Source: Stenogyne calaminthoides
Taxonomy: Eukaryota > Streptophyta > Magnoliopsida > Lamiales > Lamiaceae
DNA length: 64,000 bases
Direction: 5' to 3'
Assembly: GCA_037126765.1 (NCBI GenBank)
Contig: JBBCBC010000030.1
Span: forward strand, 8,268,786-8,332,785
The translations under genes and the position numbers were made by a program. Below the pieces are notes generated by a model. The model worked only from the letters and a program-made list of their open reading frames with translations. It searched no databases and was not told the origin of the DNA. This document shows positions 1-11,500 of the stretch, in pieces (within the stretch, counting starts at the first letter, position 1; the number at the start of each line of letters is the position of its first letter).

Positions 1-904
1 TGATCAATATCATTTAATGCCCTATGCTTTTTCAAAGGTTTATCGATTTCTATTATTAATCAGTTACGAAGAGAAAAATCACCAACAAGCCAAATCGATG
101 GAGGCGATGGCGTCGTGGCTAGAACAAAGGTTATGCACTCATAAGAGAAAATCATGAGATCAAAATCCTAACATTTTATTTTGTTCAGATATTCGCTTTT
201 AATATATCTAATAAGGGGACACGTTAATGACTATCGAGAAAGAAGAAAAAAAAAGAAAATTGAGAGAGCAACTGTTGTTACCCATTTTGGAGTTATTTCA
301 AACTACCGTAAAGGCTCTAAACGGGAATATTCCCGATTCCAAATTACGCCGTATCATCGAAGAAGGGTAAGCTATCCATTAATTTGTCTTTGAATTACAA
401 ACTATTATTTCTAAACAAATGATTAAATAATAATCTTTTGTAATTCAGAGCGCTTATTCTTGAACCATGACGCCCAAAGACATCCGCTTTTTCGGCACTG
501 ATGATCTACTTGGATCGGGCTTTTAGGTCGTCAGAGCATTCCTACCGCCACGGAGTATTGAATATGGCGTCCACGAAGTCATCATTGACCCATGTTACCC
601 GATCTTCAAGCCATGAATATGGTGGGTATATTTTCTAACAAAGTTGCCCGGGATGTACAAAGAGTTGGAACAGATGAGGTCGAGAGACGCCACATCGCTG
701 GAATGTCTCGAGTGGAGCAAGTCGTGAAAATAGTGTCGCCGATGCTATGTTTTCGCTAATGCTAGGGACGATTTTATTGAGGCACTTCAAAACGACGTCT
801 CCACGTGTATCGATGTGTATCACATTTATTTTAATTAAAGACTAGTATATATATTAAAATTTTCTAACTAAATATCTTATTCTAACAAATCCATTTCATC
901 ACGC

Positions 905-2560
905 TAACTTTTTATTTGGAGGATCCTACTCGGTTGGTGGCTACAGAACGCTGCTCAATAACTTCGGCGGAGTTATTCATGGTAGTCTCATTACTCCCCG
1001 GTTTCGCGGAGGGTCACGCCGATGTACCCATAATCGGGAGAAGAGGATTCACCCAAGTGCCCTAAACCAATTGATGAAGTCATCACAATTTAAACAAATG
1101 ATTCGGGCACTTCATCGAATGGCCGCCAACTTGGTCTCTCTCACCATGAAGGTAAATTTAATATATGTTATTAAAGTTCATTATCTTATTTGTCGTTATA
1201 AATAATGTTGCAAATTGATTGTAGAAACCGTCGACACCACAAAAGCCTAAACATAAATCAAAGGGTGTCGCGTGACAAGAGGGAGATAACGAGGACTCCA
1301 CTATTGGTGATCGCAGACTTGGTTATCCCTTGCCCGGAGACTTAGATCCGCGACTTCACCGCATGAGAATACGGTGCAAGTGATAAAGGAGTCCTCTCGA
1401 TTTCAATATGATCACGCTCCTATGAATGCTTACTTTCGGAATTTATTGAAGAATACATCGCTCGGGGGAGCATGTGATCAAGTCGTGAAGCGACCCGTTG
1501 GTTGAGTGCAACGAGCATAGCCTTTATACTCAGGTATGTGTTTACTAATTAATTCTCAAGATTTACTTTCTATATAGTTTACTTTTTCAAATTAAATATT
1601 AATTAACGATATATGTTGGTTAAAGATATTTGGGTGAGGTATATCTCTCCGCAGATCCTCGAAGCATGTGGAATGTATTCCCGTCTCCCCCAAGTGTCTT
1701 GCTTAATGGTCGATAGGGCACAAACTATGGAGTGGTTAGTTTCTCATATGTCGAAAGTTATAATCGACAGAGATCATCTCATTTTTTTGGCCAATAAATG
1801 GGTGAGTACAATAAACATTTCGTTAAAATTTATATTCATAATATATATGATATTTGCACATATGCTAAATTTACGATTAATTTTAATATTCTTAATATAA
1901 TATAGAATAATTAGCCGGGTCGCCATAAATATGATCACATTAGTGTGTATTTTATGGATCCAAAGAATGGGTTGATTTCAAATCGACCGATCTTACTTCG
2001 CATATGGAAGCGTAAGTTCATCTTTAATATTATAATATAATAATTTGTTTTACTTATTAAAATTATGCATATTTAATCTAACTTTATTTTTAATTCTAAT
2101 AATAATAGTGTGATGACGATGACGGAGTCGGTTTTTCCTAATCAAGGCTCAAGAGCTAAATTCAATAAAGTGAGTTGGAATAATGTTAAGGTAAATATAA
2201 TTTATTAAGTTATCAAATTGATATAAAATAATTATAATTGTATTACGTGATTATATTGCTAATCAACAAAACCGAGACAACGAGATAGTGATCACTGTGG
2301 ACATTTTGTGTGCTGTTATATTAAAGATATAATACGCGCTTCTCAAACCGCAGTTCCTATCAACGTAAGTCAATTTATCGATTTATTTAAATTATTATTA
2401 ATTGAATAAAAATTCATACTATATATTTAACTATATTGATTAATTTATCGTTGTTCATAGCTTGTCTATGATCGTCCGGGCCAAGTGTTACTCCAAACAA
2501 AGAATGAACAAATGAAAAATGTATTGGAAGTGGTACCTTTACAATCCATTCTTGTATAAT
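905..2560 (+). pseudogene. Ulp1-like (C48) protease gene of CACTA element 1, decayed
   Basis: This is the second gene of many plant CACTA elements, a SUMO-protease-like cysteine peptidase of unknown role in transposition. Open stretches are separated by introns and lesions. They are 905-1150 (GGYRTLLNNFGGVIHG), 1383-1495 (FQYDHAPMNAYFRNLLKNTS), 1613-1800, 1915-2010 (YDHISVYFMDPKNGLISNRP) and 2265-2363. The last encodes DSDHCGHFVCCYIKDIIRAS, where CGHFVC holds the expected catalytic Cys. A final exon near 2460-2560 begins LVYDRPGQ, and the same exon in the other two copies begins FVYEREL. Stops and shifts lie between the blocks, so no full protein is possible. The family call rests on the Cys motif and on the layout shared by three copies; the N-terminal blocks were not recognised. 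Confidence 0.55.
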
Positions 2561-2814
2561 TATAGATAGATTTGGATAACTTTTGATAAGCATATTACTT
2601 ATATATATATTTGTATTGATATGCATGTTTTAATTTGTTGTATTGGACGATTAATATTTATTTCATAATGTGTATGCATTAATTTATTAATTTATTTGAT
2701 ATTTTGGTATTGGACAATTATCGTGTGGTATAAAATTTGATTTTTAGTTTAGATTTTGATTTTGGTTTTGGTTTTATATAAATGATTTTAAAAATATAAA
2801 TTAAAAAATATATA

Positions 2815-3148
2815 TATTGGACAAATGTTAAAAAACCGTTGTCCAAGTGTATTTATATATATATAAAAATTAAAAAAGGGTTAGACAATGTTTGTGAACC
2901 GGCATTCCGTTGAATATCTTGGGACAATGGTTACAAACCGCTGTCTTAGCGGATCACTTGAATGCGGTTAAAAAACGCTTTCTTAGTGCAATGGTTATAA
3001 AGCTCTGTCCAAGTGCAATATCTTGGACAACGGTTTTATCAAATTGTCCAAGTTTGGATTAATCTGATACTTGGAGAAATTTGTTATAACCATTTCTCCA
3101 ATGTCATTTTTAATAAAATTTCTCCCAGTTCTCAAATCAGATTAATTG
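2815..3148. repeat. CACTA subterminal repeats, 3' end of element 1
   Basis: At least five imperfect copies of a motif with an AACCG core next to GTCCAAG or GGACAA words occur in both orientations, for example around 2832, 2911, 2930, 2965 and 3028. In CACTA elements such arrays bind the element-encoded DNA-binding protein. Here they are degenerate compared with the crisp palindromes of elements 2 and 3. Confidence 0.6.
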
Positions 3149-3339
3149 TTCCTTCTCCATTTATTTCCTTCACGGTCAAAGCTTCATTGGGATTTTTTGT
3201 TTGCAGCCAATAACCACTAAACAGAATATTGTGTAATCGGATTCAGCCCCTTATTCAAAGTTTCCAAACAAGCCTTAATCATCAAACTATATATTTAAAA
3301 AACTCAAGAATTTAAAAATGGAGAATAAAACCCATTTGT

Positions 3340-3430
3340 CCAAGCCTCCTTTCTTTTGACAACAATTTTTTAATACTGTCCAAGTTTGGGATAAGTTGTT
3401 ATGAATATCCGTTATAACCAATTCTATAAG
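3340..3430. repeat. Second degenerate copy of the CACTA terminal region
   Basis: The words GACAACAATTTTTTAATACTGTCCAAGTTT and the following GTTATAACCAATTCTATAAGCG-like stretch parallel 3028-3115 in the same order and orientation. A duplicated terminus, or a second, older insertion next to the first, would explain it. No coding sequence is present. Confidence 0.45.
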
Positions 3431-3676
3431 CGTTATTTTAACAAATGCCCTGCTCAAATGCCAGACAATGAATATTCTTGCACCTCAAAAACTAAACAGA
3501 AGAATACTCAATACCTTGCAAATCTATCCGAATGAATTATTTTAGAAGTGGTCGGTGTGTATAATTATAGGGTCTACTGTTCTCACATTAATCTCAAGTT
3601 TCCGTTTAAATTAATGTTCCACTAAGTCAGCACTTATCTGGAAACAATATTCGATAATATCACTTTTGTTAACAAA

Positions 3677-3977
3677 GTTTACATTTTTTTCAATTTTGGT
3701 CCCCTTATTTCACTCACCATAAAATTTGATCCTAAAAATTACTTTTTTTCCCTTATTTGGTCTCATCATTAGTTGATCGCTCGATTGATTTGATTTATCA
3801 GTTATTTGCGGGTGATAATTACATTTAGCACCCCAAAACAGTTGATTCCATTCAAGGGACGCATCAGCTAACTATGGAACCTAATGTGGAGTATAAGTGT
3901 ACCTCCAAGACCAAATTAAATAGTAGTGAAAGAGGGTGACCAAAATTAGAAAAAATAAACTTAAAGGGACTAAAATG
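3677..3977. mobile_element. MITE-like inverted-repeat element, family also found at 45.2-45.6 kb
   Basis: The left end has TTTTTTCAATTTTGGTCCCC. The right end has GAGGGTGACCAAAATTAGAA, followed by AAACTTAAAGGGACTAAAAT. These are inverted relative to one another. The interior includes ATTTAGCACCCC and words such as GACCAAATTAAAT that recur in the intron of S-RLK copy 4. There is no open frame. The superfamily was not determined. Confidence 0.5.
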
Positions 3978-4239
3978 GCATTAACCCAACAATATTCAGT
4001 ATTATAATTGCCTGCCTAATATGGATCAACAAATTTTTCCCTATAAACATGCATGTTGTTGATTGTAGACTGGTGCTAGCATTTTGAAATAGCAAGTACG
4101 ATCCAGTATCCCTATATCCTGTATTTACAGAAAGTTCATATGATTCAGGTGTTGACAACAGTCTATAGACTATGATGGCTAGAAATCTGTTAAGATTTGA
4201 CAGATACAAAACATGGAGTATCAGCTAACTACCATTTAT

Positions 4240-7200
4240 TTATCGAGCCTCTAACAGTGTAATGCTCATTTTATTTTGTGAACTTGTTGTGCTTTGGCTA
4301 ACTGAAGTAGCAGTTTTGAGTACATCTCTTGCAGTGAAAAACCAGGTTGTTTAGCTTCAGGCAAGGTACCATCATTGCTCAGCATCTGCACCACTGAAGC
4401 CATGCGGGCCTATCTTCTGTGTGTTCTTGAACACATAAAAGACCAATATGGATTGATCGCAATAGTTCTGATACATTGCAGGAATTTATGAGACAAGAAT
4501 CAACAACTTCTAGTGACCTTTTTTTTCTTTGTAAAGCATCCATGCCTGTTATATTTACGCGTAATTCTTAAGATTAGTTTCATACATGTCAAATAAAGAT
4601 TCAAGTTTCTAAGGAATGTAGTACTTACATGTCCAAGAAGGTTGAGGTGGTGATCTTTGTGAATAAATCCTCTGTTTTTCTTACCACTCACAATCTCAAG
4701 GACTAAAACTCCAAAGCTAAACACATCTGATTTCACTGAAAAGAGACCCGTCTACAGCATATTCTGGGGACATGTAGCCACTACACGAAAATATTTGCTA
4801 CAAAATTAAATGCAAGAAAAGGAAGTCCATATAATGTATCCAGACACAAAGATTAATACATACTATGTTCCTACTACTCGGCTTGTGTTGGCTCCAGTTT
4901 CTTCCCTCCAAAAGTTCTAGCAAGACCAAAATCTGATATCTTTGGGTTCATGTCGGAATCTAGTAATATATTGCTGGCTTTGAGGTCTCTGTGGATTACC
5001 CGGAGGCGGGAATCTCGATGAAGATACAAAAGGCCCAGATCAATACCATTGATAATGTTGAGGCGCATATGCCAATCTAGTAACGTGCTTTTTGTAGGAT
5101 CTGCCAAAAGGGAGGTCTTATATAATATATTTGATACTATATTTCAACAAATTGAGAATCAAAGTTGTTATGTTGGACAATATTCAGAAAATACATGTTG
5201 ATTAGCTATTGATAATGTATAAATACCATAAAATATCAATATTGATGCCTGTCAGATTTTATAAATGTCAATATAATATATAAAACTTATCCTAATACTA
5301 ATTGAGCAGGGTATCCTTACCGAACAATATTATGTCCAAACTTTTGTTGGGCATGTGCTCATAAACAAGCATCATTTCATCTCCTTGAAAGCACCATCCA
5401 AGAAGCTTTACCAGATTTCGGTGCTGAAGTTTAGCAATACAAACTATTTCATTCTTGAACTCATCTACTCCCTTGATTGGATGTTGTTGATAGGCGCTTT
5501 CACAGCAATTTCCTGTCTGTCTTCTAGCACGCCCTATCATCAAAACATACTAATATCACAGGCACATACTATTTACTGAACCTTACATGATATGGAATCA
5601 GATTTAACTTGATTTTTTAGATTTATTTGAACACATGAAGCAGTAATCATCAAAATGCTTATTCAAGGCTCAATTACATAACTTGAACACTTGAAGCAGT
5701 GATCATAGATTAAGTTTTACCTTGTAAACGGGTCCAAATCCACCCTCTCCAAGCTTATTTTTGTTCGAAAAATTATCAGTAGCTTTACTTATTGTTGATA
5801 AGTCAAATAGCGGTAGATCGAGTTCCTCATCATGACTTAGACCAGGATGATTATCCACATGGTTCAGGCTCCTCCTGCCTGCAACATGAGTAACAATTTA
5901 CATAGCATTCGTATAACATGCTTTAAAATTAATTCATGCCTCATACCTGTTTCCAGCAGCTGACGATTCAATTTCCTTCTTTTCTGCGAATACAACATCA
6001 GGCTTAGAAGCAACATTCCGGTTAACAGGGAAAATACCACTATAAGTATTTTCCGTTTCTTTCCTCTTGAGTCTGTATAAATGTATATTGAAAGAAAACA
6101 TTACTTTTACATGGTGACAGGAAACTGAAAGCATTGATAAATAAAGACCCCATATGATCATGTATTTTGTAACAATCATACAAACAGTTTTATATCATGA
6201 ATCAAGGCTAATACTTATACATCATAGATAATTGAATCCTTCTATTATATTCAAATGAATTGTTACCTAACTCAGAAGACGCCATCCTTATATAGATATC
6301 TTGTCCTGGAGCAATCTCTCTGATGTCAATAAGGTCACCGAACAAAACTAGACATCCATTTCCGCCTCTGCTTATATCTTGACTTGCGTAGGCCGTACAA
6401 GAGCAATTATTCAAGCACTGTACCCTGCATTCTTCAAGACTCATACTCGTGTTGTACCGTGAATGCTGAGTGTTGGGCAATTTAACACCGGAATACCTCA
6501 AAAATGCATCTCCATTTCCACAATTCAAAGGTGTACTTCTAATGCACCCATTCGACCAATCTCCACTACCCCATCTGTCAGGGTCTTTTGGTTTGAACTT
6601 ATTCAAGCATCCACAAACAGGCATATCTTCAATATTACAAGTACCGTGTGGACCGCAAAGATTATAATCATCACAATGATCTGTTGGTACAGTAAGATAA
6701 ATAATCCAACTCTGTTTCTGATACTCCCAAATCCACCTCTGTCCAACACCAGTATCACTTATCGTAAACCTCGAGTACACTAATACACCTCCTTCTCGTT
6801 TACAACCACTCCAAACGTGTAATACGGATTCTTTTTCTCAAGTTACTGCTCTTACTGAAGCTTACACCATTCCAAGACCCCTGACCTAGACCGCAAAACT
6901 CCACCCTCTTTTTATGACAATTTGTGGATAACCAGTAGGATCACAATGAAATGTAAAATCAACTGATCCAGGATTACCCATGTTCTTCCGTGATGTTATG
7001 TAGACTTCTACACCCGTCTGAAAGTTCACGCCGAGCTTCATCCCTGGTAGAAAAGTATCGGTTGGATGGTCGAAACTCTGCCACACGAAATTCTCTGGGT
7101 TATTATCCCCTGCATCTTTCAGAACAAGATTCCCCGAGTCAAGCAACTGTGCAACTGGAGTCTGCACAGTTGCTGAAGTATTAGTAGACCATATAATAGT

Positions 7201-7533
7201 ACCAGCACCATTTACAAGAGTTAGTATACCTGGTTTTACGACTTTGAGCACACCTGGTCTCTCTGTTAGTGGATTATCTCTGTTGGCAACCCATACAACA
7301 GTCGTTACTGGTAATTTTTTATACCAAATACCGATGTAACGGTTCTTGGAATTCTTCGGGCTGAAAAAACTCAATTCAAAGTTTCCACCAGATGAAATCA
7401 ACGTACCGTTATCTGTGAGTATCTGAGAATTATTTAAGGTGTCTGTTGGGTAAGATAGTTGGTGAGTTGAGAAGAAGAAGTAGGTAATGACGAGAAATAA
7501 AGGGAGATAGTATTTTCACAATACGGTATCCAT
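4240..7533 (-). pseudogene. S-RLK copy 1, G-type lectin S-receptor-like kinase pseudogene
   Basis: All seven exons of the family are present on the minus strand, in order. They are lectin/S-locus/PAN (about 7533-6270), transmembrane (about 6070-5950), glycine loop GEGGFGPVYK (about 5880-5735), the VK-lysine exon (about 5535-5330), HRDLKASN with DFG (about 5105-4875), the SPEY exon (about 4790-4630) and the C-terminal exon ending in LLEAR. Lesions are many. Codon 6 is TGA. Near 6890 the frame is lost just before the segment that should read YSSGPWNG. Near 6785 a deletion removes part of the S-locus domain. After the catalytic lysine two extra bases shift exon 4. The activation segment and the SPEY exon each carry a shift. 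Its exon order and upstream block match copies 2-4, but it lies in opposite orientation. It cannot make a receptor. Confidence 0.9.
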
Positions 7534-7768
7534 ACTTCTGATCAACGAATGGTTTGGAGATGAGGAGAAAGCAGAGGTTTGATTATGTAAGGAGTCAACT
7601 CAGAGGAAGCTACACGGCCAAGGAAATTTGTTTCTTGACTAAGTAGGCATTCGGTCGTAAACTTGCATTGATGTGGAATTCTATGTCGGCCTCCAGTTTT
7701 GTCGTGATATGAGGACCCTACCCATATATGTTGATTTTTCCTACACATTACCATTTCTATCAATCTGT

Positions 7769-7871
7769 CTAGCGGTGAATACTGGCTATGATGTGAATCT
7801 GTTTGTGGATACTGGCGGTGAATACTGGCTAGCGGTGAATACTGGCTATGATGTGAATCTGTTTGTGGATA
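7769..7871. repeat. 60-bp direct repeat, two copies
   Basis: A 43-base block beginning CTAGCGGTGAATACTGGC is found at 7769-7811 and again at 7829-7871. A 17-base partial copy (CTGGCGGTGAATACTGG) lies between them, giving a period of 60. It lies between the start of S-RLK copy 1 and a PPR-like fossil. Confidence 0.85.
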
Positions 7872-7945
7872 TGTATGCAAGCCAAATGCGGGAGTTTAGG
7901 TGATGCGAGCAACATGTTTGATGAAAATGCCTGATAATGTCTTAT
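7845..7945 (+). pseudogene. PPR-like gene fragment (fossil 1)
   Basis: The plus strand reads LFVDMYASQMR and, after a shift, GDASNMFDEN. This resembles the pentatricopeptide-repeat signature MYAKCGSIGDARKMFDEMP. Three related pieces occur at about 18.85, 41.82 and 57.80 kb, each near an S-RLK copy or fragment. The piece is interrupted at 7946 by the copia element and is far too short to work. Confidence 0.55.
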
Positions 7946-8124
7946 TATTAGAGATAAAGATTAGAAATTATTATTTATCCAATGTATTTATATATTTTAT
8001 ATTCTTTCCATGTAAATCTCCTTTTATCTTGGGAAAGTTGTTGTATTCCTATAATCGGTCTATTAATAATAGATTTCTTCAATCACCAATTCAACGGTGA
8101 TATTTCTAATCTTTATCTCTAATA
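7946..8124 (+). repeat. Copia LTR, extra left copy
   Basis: It starts TATTAGAGATAAAG like the other two LTRs and follows the CTTAT target duplication. The right end is altered (GATATTTCTAATCTTTATCTCTAATA in place of the usual ending CTTTACA). It abuts the next LTR directly. Confidence 0.85.
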
Positions 8125-8298
8125 TATTAGAGATAAAGATTAGAAATTATTCTTTATCCAATGTATTTATATATTTTATATTCTTTCCATGTAAATCTCC
8201 TCAGATCTTGGGAAGTTTTGTCAGATTCCAGAATCGGTCTATTAATAATAGATTTCTCCAATCACCAATTCAACGGTGATATTCTAATCATCTTTACA
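8125..8298 (+). repeat. Copia 5' LTR (internal left copy)
   Basis: It is 174 bp, begins TATTAGAGATAA and ends CTTTACA, immediately before the primer-binding site. It has the same length as the right LTR. Confidence 0.9.
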
Positions 8299-8586
8299 TG
8301 GTATCAGCCATCGATTCGGATAACTCTAGTTTCACAAATTAAACCGCTGCGATTCGCCGCGCCTCTTCCTCCCTCTTCTTCTTCGTGCGCCGGCCTGGTA
8401 TTCTTCGGCACGTCAATCATATTAACCGGACTGGTTTCCTCAAGTAATTCCTCTTCTCCCATTTCTTCTTTCTTTTGATCGTGAATCCTGGTTCTCTGAT
8501 CAATCAATTTCGCAACCCAAATTGTCTATATTATTAATCTCACGACCCTGCTACACCCACATATTTGTACCTCCTCTCATCTCGCC

Positions 8587-11500
8587 ATGGCCAATCCTCC
8601 CACCGATTCTCTTCCCGTCACCGCCATGATCAACATGGTTGCTGGAATCAAATTGGGCGCCTCGAATTACCTTCCATGGCGTAGCCAAATTGAACATATG
8701 GCCGAGTGTTTTGACCTTGCCGCTACATTTGATGGATCGCCGTATTCCTCCCGTAACGTCACCACTCGCTGAGGGCGCGGAGCCGCCTAATCAAAATTTA
8801 TCCGCCTGGAAAATTAAGGACCTTAAGCTCTCCTTAGCGCCGCTTACACATCGCTATCCGAAGACGCCACCGAGTTTCGAATCCACCACATCGCGGCGCT
8901 ATGTGGTCTACTCTGGAGGGCGTTTATTCCTCCACAACTCGCCAGCATCAACTCCGCGAGGAATTGCTCTCTCTTCGTCGGGGTGATTCTCCGGTTGAAG
9001 AGTATGGGAAGAAATTTAAGTCGTTATGTGATCAATTGCATGCTATTGGTTGTCCTGTTATTGAATCAGATAAGAGTCATTGGTTTTTGCGTGGATTGGG
9101 CGTCCAATTTGCAAGCTTTCGGATACCGAATGGCATTTACTCCTATTCCTGTTTCGTGATTTGTTGAGCCAAGCCAAACAAAGATGAGTCCATGCTTCGT
9201 GATATGGAAAATTCCTCCGCAGTCGCATTCACTACCGATCATTCCTCGGCCGTGGGTCGGGGCCGTTCATCTTCATCGGTGGCAACTCCGGGATGTTAGG
9301 TTCACCGATTTGGGCAAAGAATCGCGGTTCTCGCGGCAATCGTGGGAAATTTTTCCCGCAACCGTGACAAAGACGGGCAACTCGCTTCACCAATGGTTTT
9401 TCTGGTTCTAAGAATGGGGGGCGTCGAATCCCTTGTTGTCAGATATGTCGTGGGGAGCACTATGCGGATAAGTGTCCTCAGTTTCTCAATGCTCGTCAAC
9501 CTGTCTCTTCAAAGACACTTAGCCTGTGCATTCACATCCTCCCGCAATGTGTCGATCGCCCCGATTGGTATCTTGATTCGGCGCCTTCGCTTTCACATGA
9601 CTAATCGACCACTACCGCATCGACACTTACAAGTCTTATTCTGGTAATGGGTCAGTCATTGTTGGTAATGGTAATGCTTTGAATATTTCTCATATTTGTT
9701 CTAGTAAATTGTCTGCAGATGTGCAATTGCTGGATGTTTTAGTGGTTCCTCATATCACTAAAAAATTGTTATCTATCAATAAACTAACATCCGATTTTCC
9801 GGTCGATGTGATTTTCTCCGATAAGTTCTTTCGCCATTCGTAACCGAAAGTGACAAAGCAAATCCCGCACAAGGGAAGGTGTGATAAAGGCTTATATTTG
9901 CTTGATCGAGGATTCCGGCTTTGGTTCTTCGCCGTCGGAATAAAGAATTGAAGGCTAGTTTAGGTTTATGGCATTTACGTGCGGGGTATGTCCCACATTC
10001 TATTATTTCTTTCTTGAACAAACTTGGTCATTTATCTATTACATCATTTTTACCGAATCCGAAGTGTTCCGCTTCTTCTTGTCAATCGCTAAGAGCAAGA
10101 GATTATCTTTTCAGCTTGAATGAGAAACGTCTACGATTGTGTTTTGATTTAATTCATTGTGATTTATAGGTCCTCGCGACTTTGTTTCTACCGCAGATGG
10201 TTTCCGCTATTATGTTGCATTTATTGATGATTATTCTCGATTTTCTTTGGATTTATCCGTTGCTTGCTAAGTCCGAATTCTACGATATTTTGGTTTGGCC
10301 ATACCTTTGTCCGCAATCAATTTGATCGAAAAAATCAAGGTGTTTCAAAGTGATGGGGAACCGGAGTTTGTTAATGCTAAAGTCCGGAATTTTATGAATC
10401 TTAGTGGCATACTTCATCGTTTGTCTTGTCCTTACTCTCCGCAACGTAATGGCCGAGCCGAAGCGCGAAGCATCGTCACATTTTCTCAAACCGGGTTCAT
10501 CCATGCTATTTCATGCCCATACACCCGCTTCTCGGGTTTGAGGCATTTGCAAAATTTGTTTTTGTGATAAATCGCTTCTACCCCCGATTTTGCAAAATTC
10601 ATCACCTTTTGAGTCAAGTATTCGGTTATGCTTCCTAATTATGCAAACTTCAAGCCTTTTTGGTGCGGGTATTTCCATACCTTGAGGATTATCTTGATAA
10701 CAAAGCCGGAGCCTCGTAGTCGTCTGCGGTATTTTTCGGGGTTATAGTAGCATTTACAAGGGATTTCGGATGTTTTGATCTTTGTCTCTTCTCGGACCTT
10801 CATTTCTCGCCATGCTCAATTTGATGAGTTTTCCTTTCCTTTTCTCGAGCCGTCTGCGCTCCGGTCTCGAATTAGACATTACCACATTCTTGGATGCCCG
10901 GTGCCAACCCATCCTTTCAGCTTTCGGCTTCCCGGTATTTTCTCACCCAGCGGCCCCTCCAAGAATGTGCGCCATTCGCCCGGCATCCTTGATGAATAGT
11001 CCACATGGGCGATCGATTCGGCTGCTCTGACCGGTGCATGCCCACTGCTTCGACCGGTACGCGTCCGGTGCGGAGCTCTCGCCAGCGCCTAAATCAACAT
11101 TTGTGCGGTGACTCCAAGCTCGATCCATGACTGCTTCTGGCAACCCTCCCGCTCCTCGCGGGTTCCCACCACACCATGGTGGTCTTGGACTCGGCGGGCA
11201 TTTTCAAGCCCCGTACCCTCTTGACTTAACCAACGCCTTTATTATCCTCTCTCGTTTCCACCACTGAGCCTCGTGGATTTAAGTCTGCAGCCAAGCGTCC
11301 CGAAAGTGGCTTGCCGCTATGCAAGAGGAAATTGATGCCCTTCGCTCAATCACACATGGATTTGGTACCCCGCCCTCCGGGTACGAATATTGTGGGCTCG
11401 AAATGGGTTTTTCGTACGAAGTTTCATGCTGATGGCTCGATTGAACGTCACAAGGCCCGCCTTGTTGCTCAAGGCTTCACACAAATTCCGGGAACCGATT

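Larger units (their letters stand above)
1..3148 (+). mobile_element. CACTA (En/Spm) transposon, 3' part, truncated by window start
   Basis: The stretch from about 2250 to 2700 matches the 3' part of the better-kept CACTA element at 49221-54556. Both carry the same Ulp1-like active-site exon, the same intron start and the same AT-rich tail. From 2815 the DNA turns into short inverted motifs with AACCG cores and TTGTCCAAG words, the subterminal repeats of this family. The end at about 3148 is a degenerate form of the terminus (CAAATCAGATTAATTG against CAAATGTGTATTAGTG). The DDE-type transposase gene would lie left of the window. All coding parts are broken. Confidence 0.75.

Noticed and set aside
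635..823. Minus-strand open frame of 62 residues near the left edge
   Set aside because: It lies antisense to CACTA element 1 interior, has no recognisable domain and is as long as chance allows.
7769..7871. Direct repeats as a CRISPR array
   Set aside because: Only two units, no unique spacers of constant length, and plant nuclear DNA.
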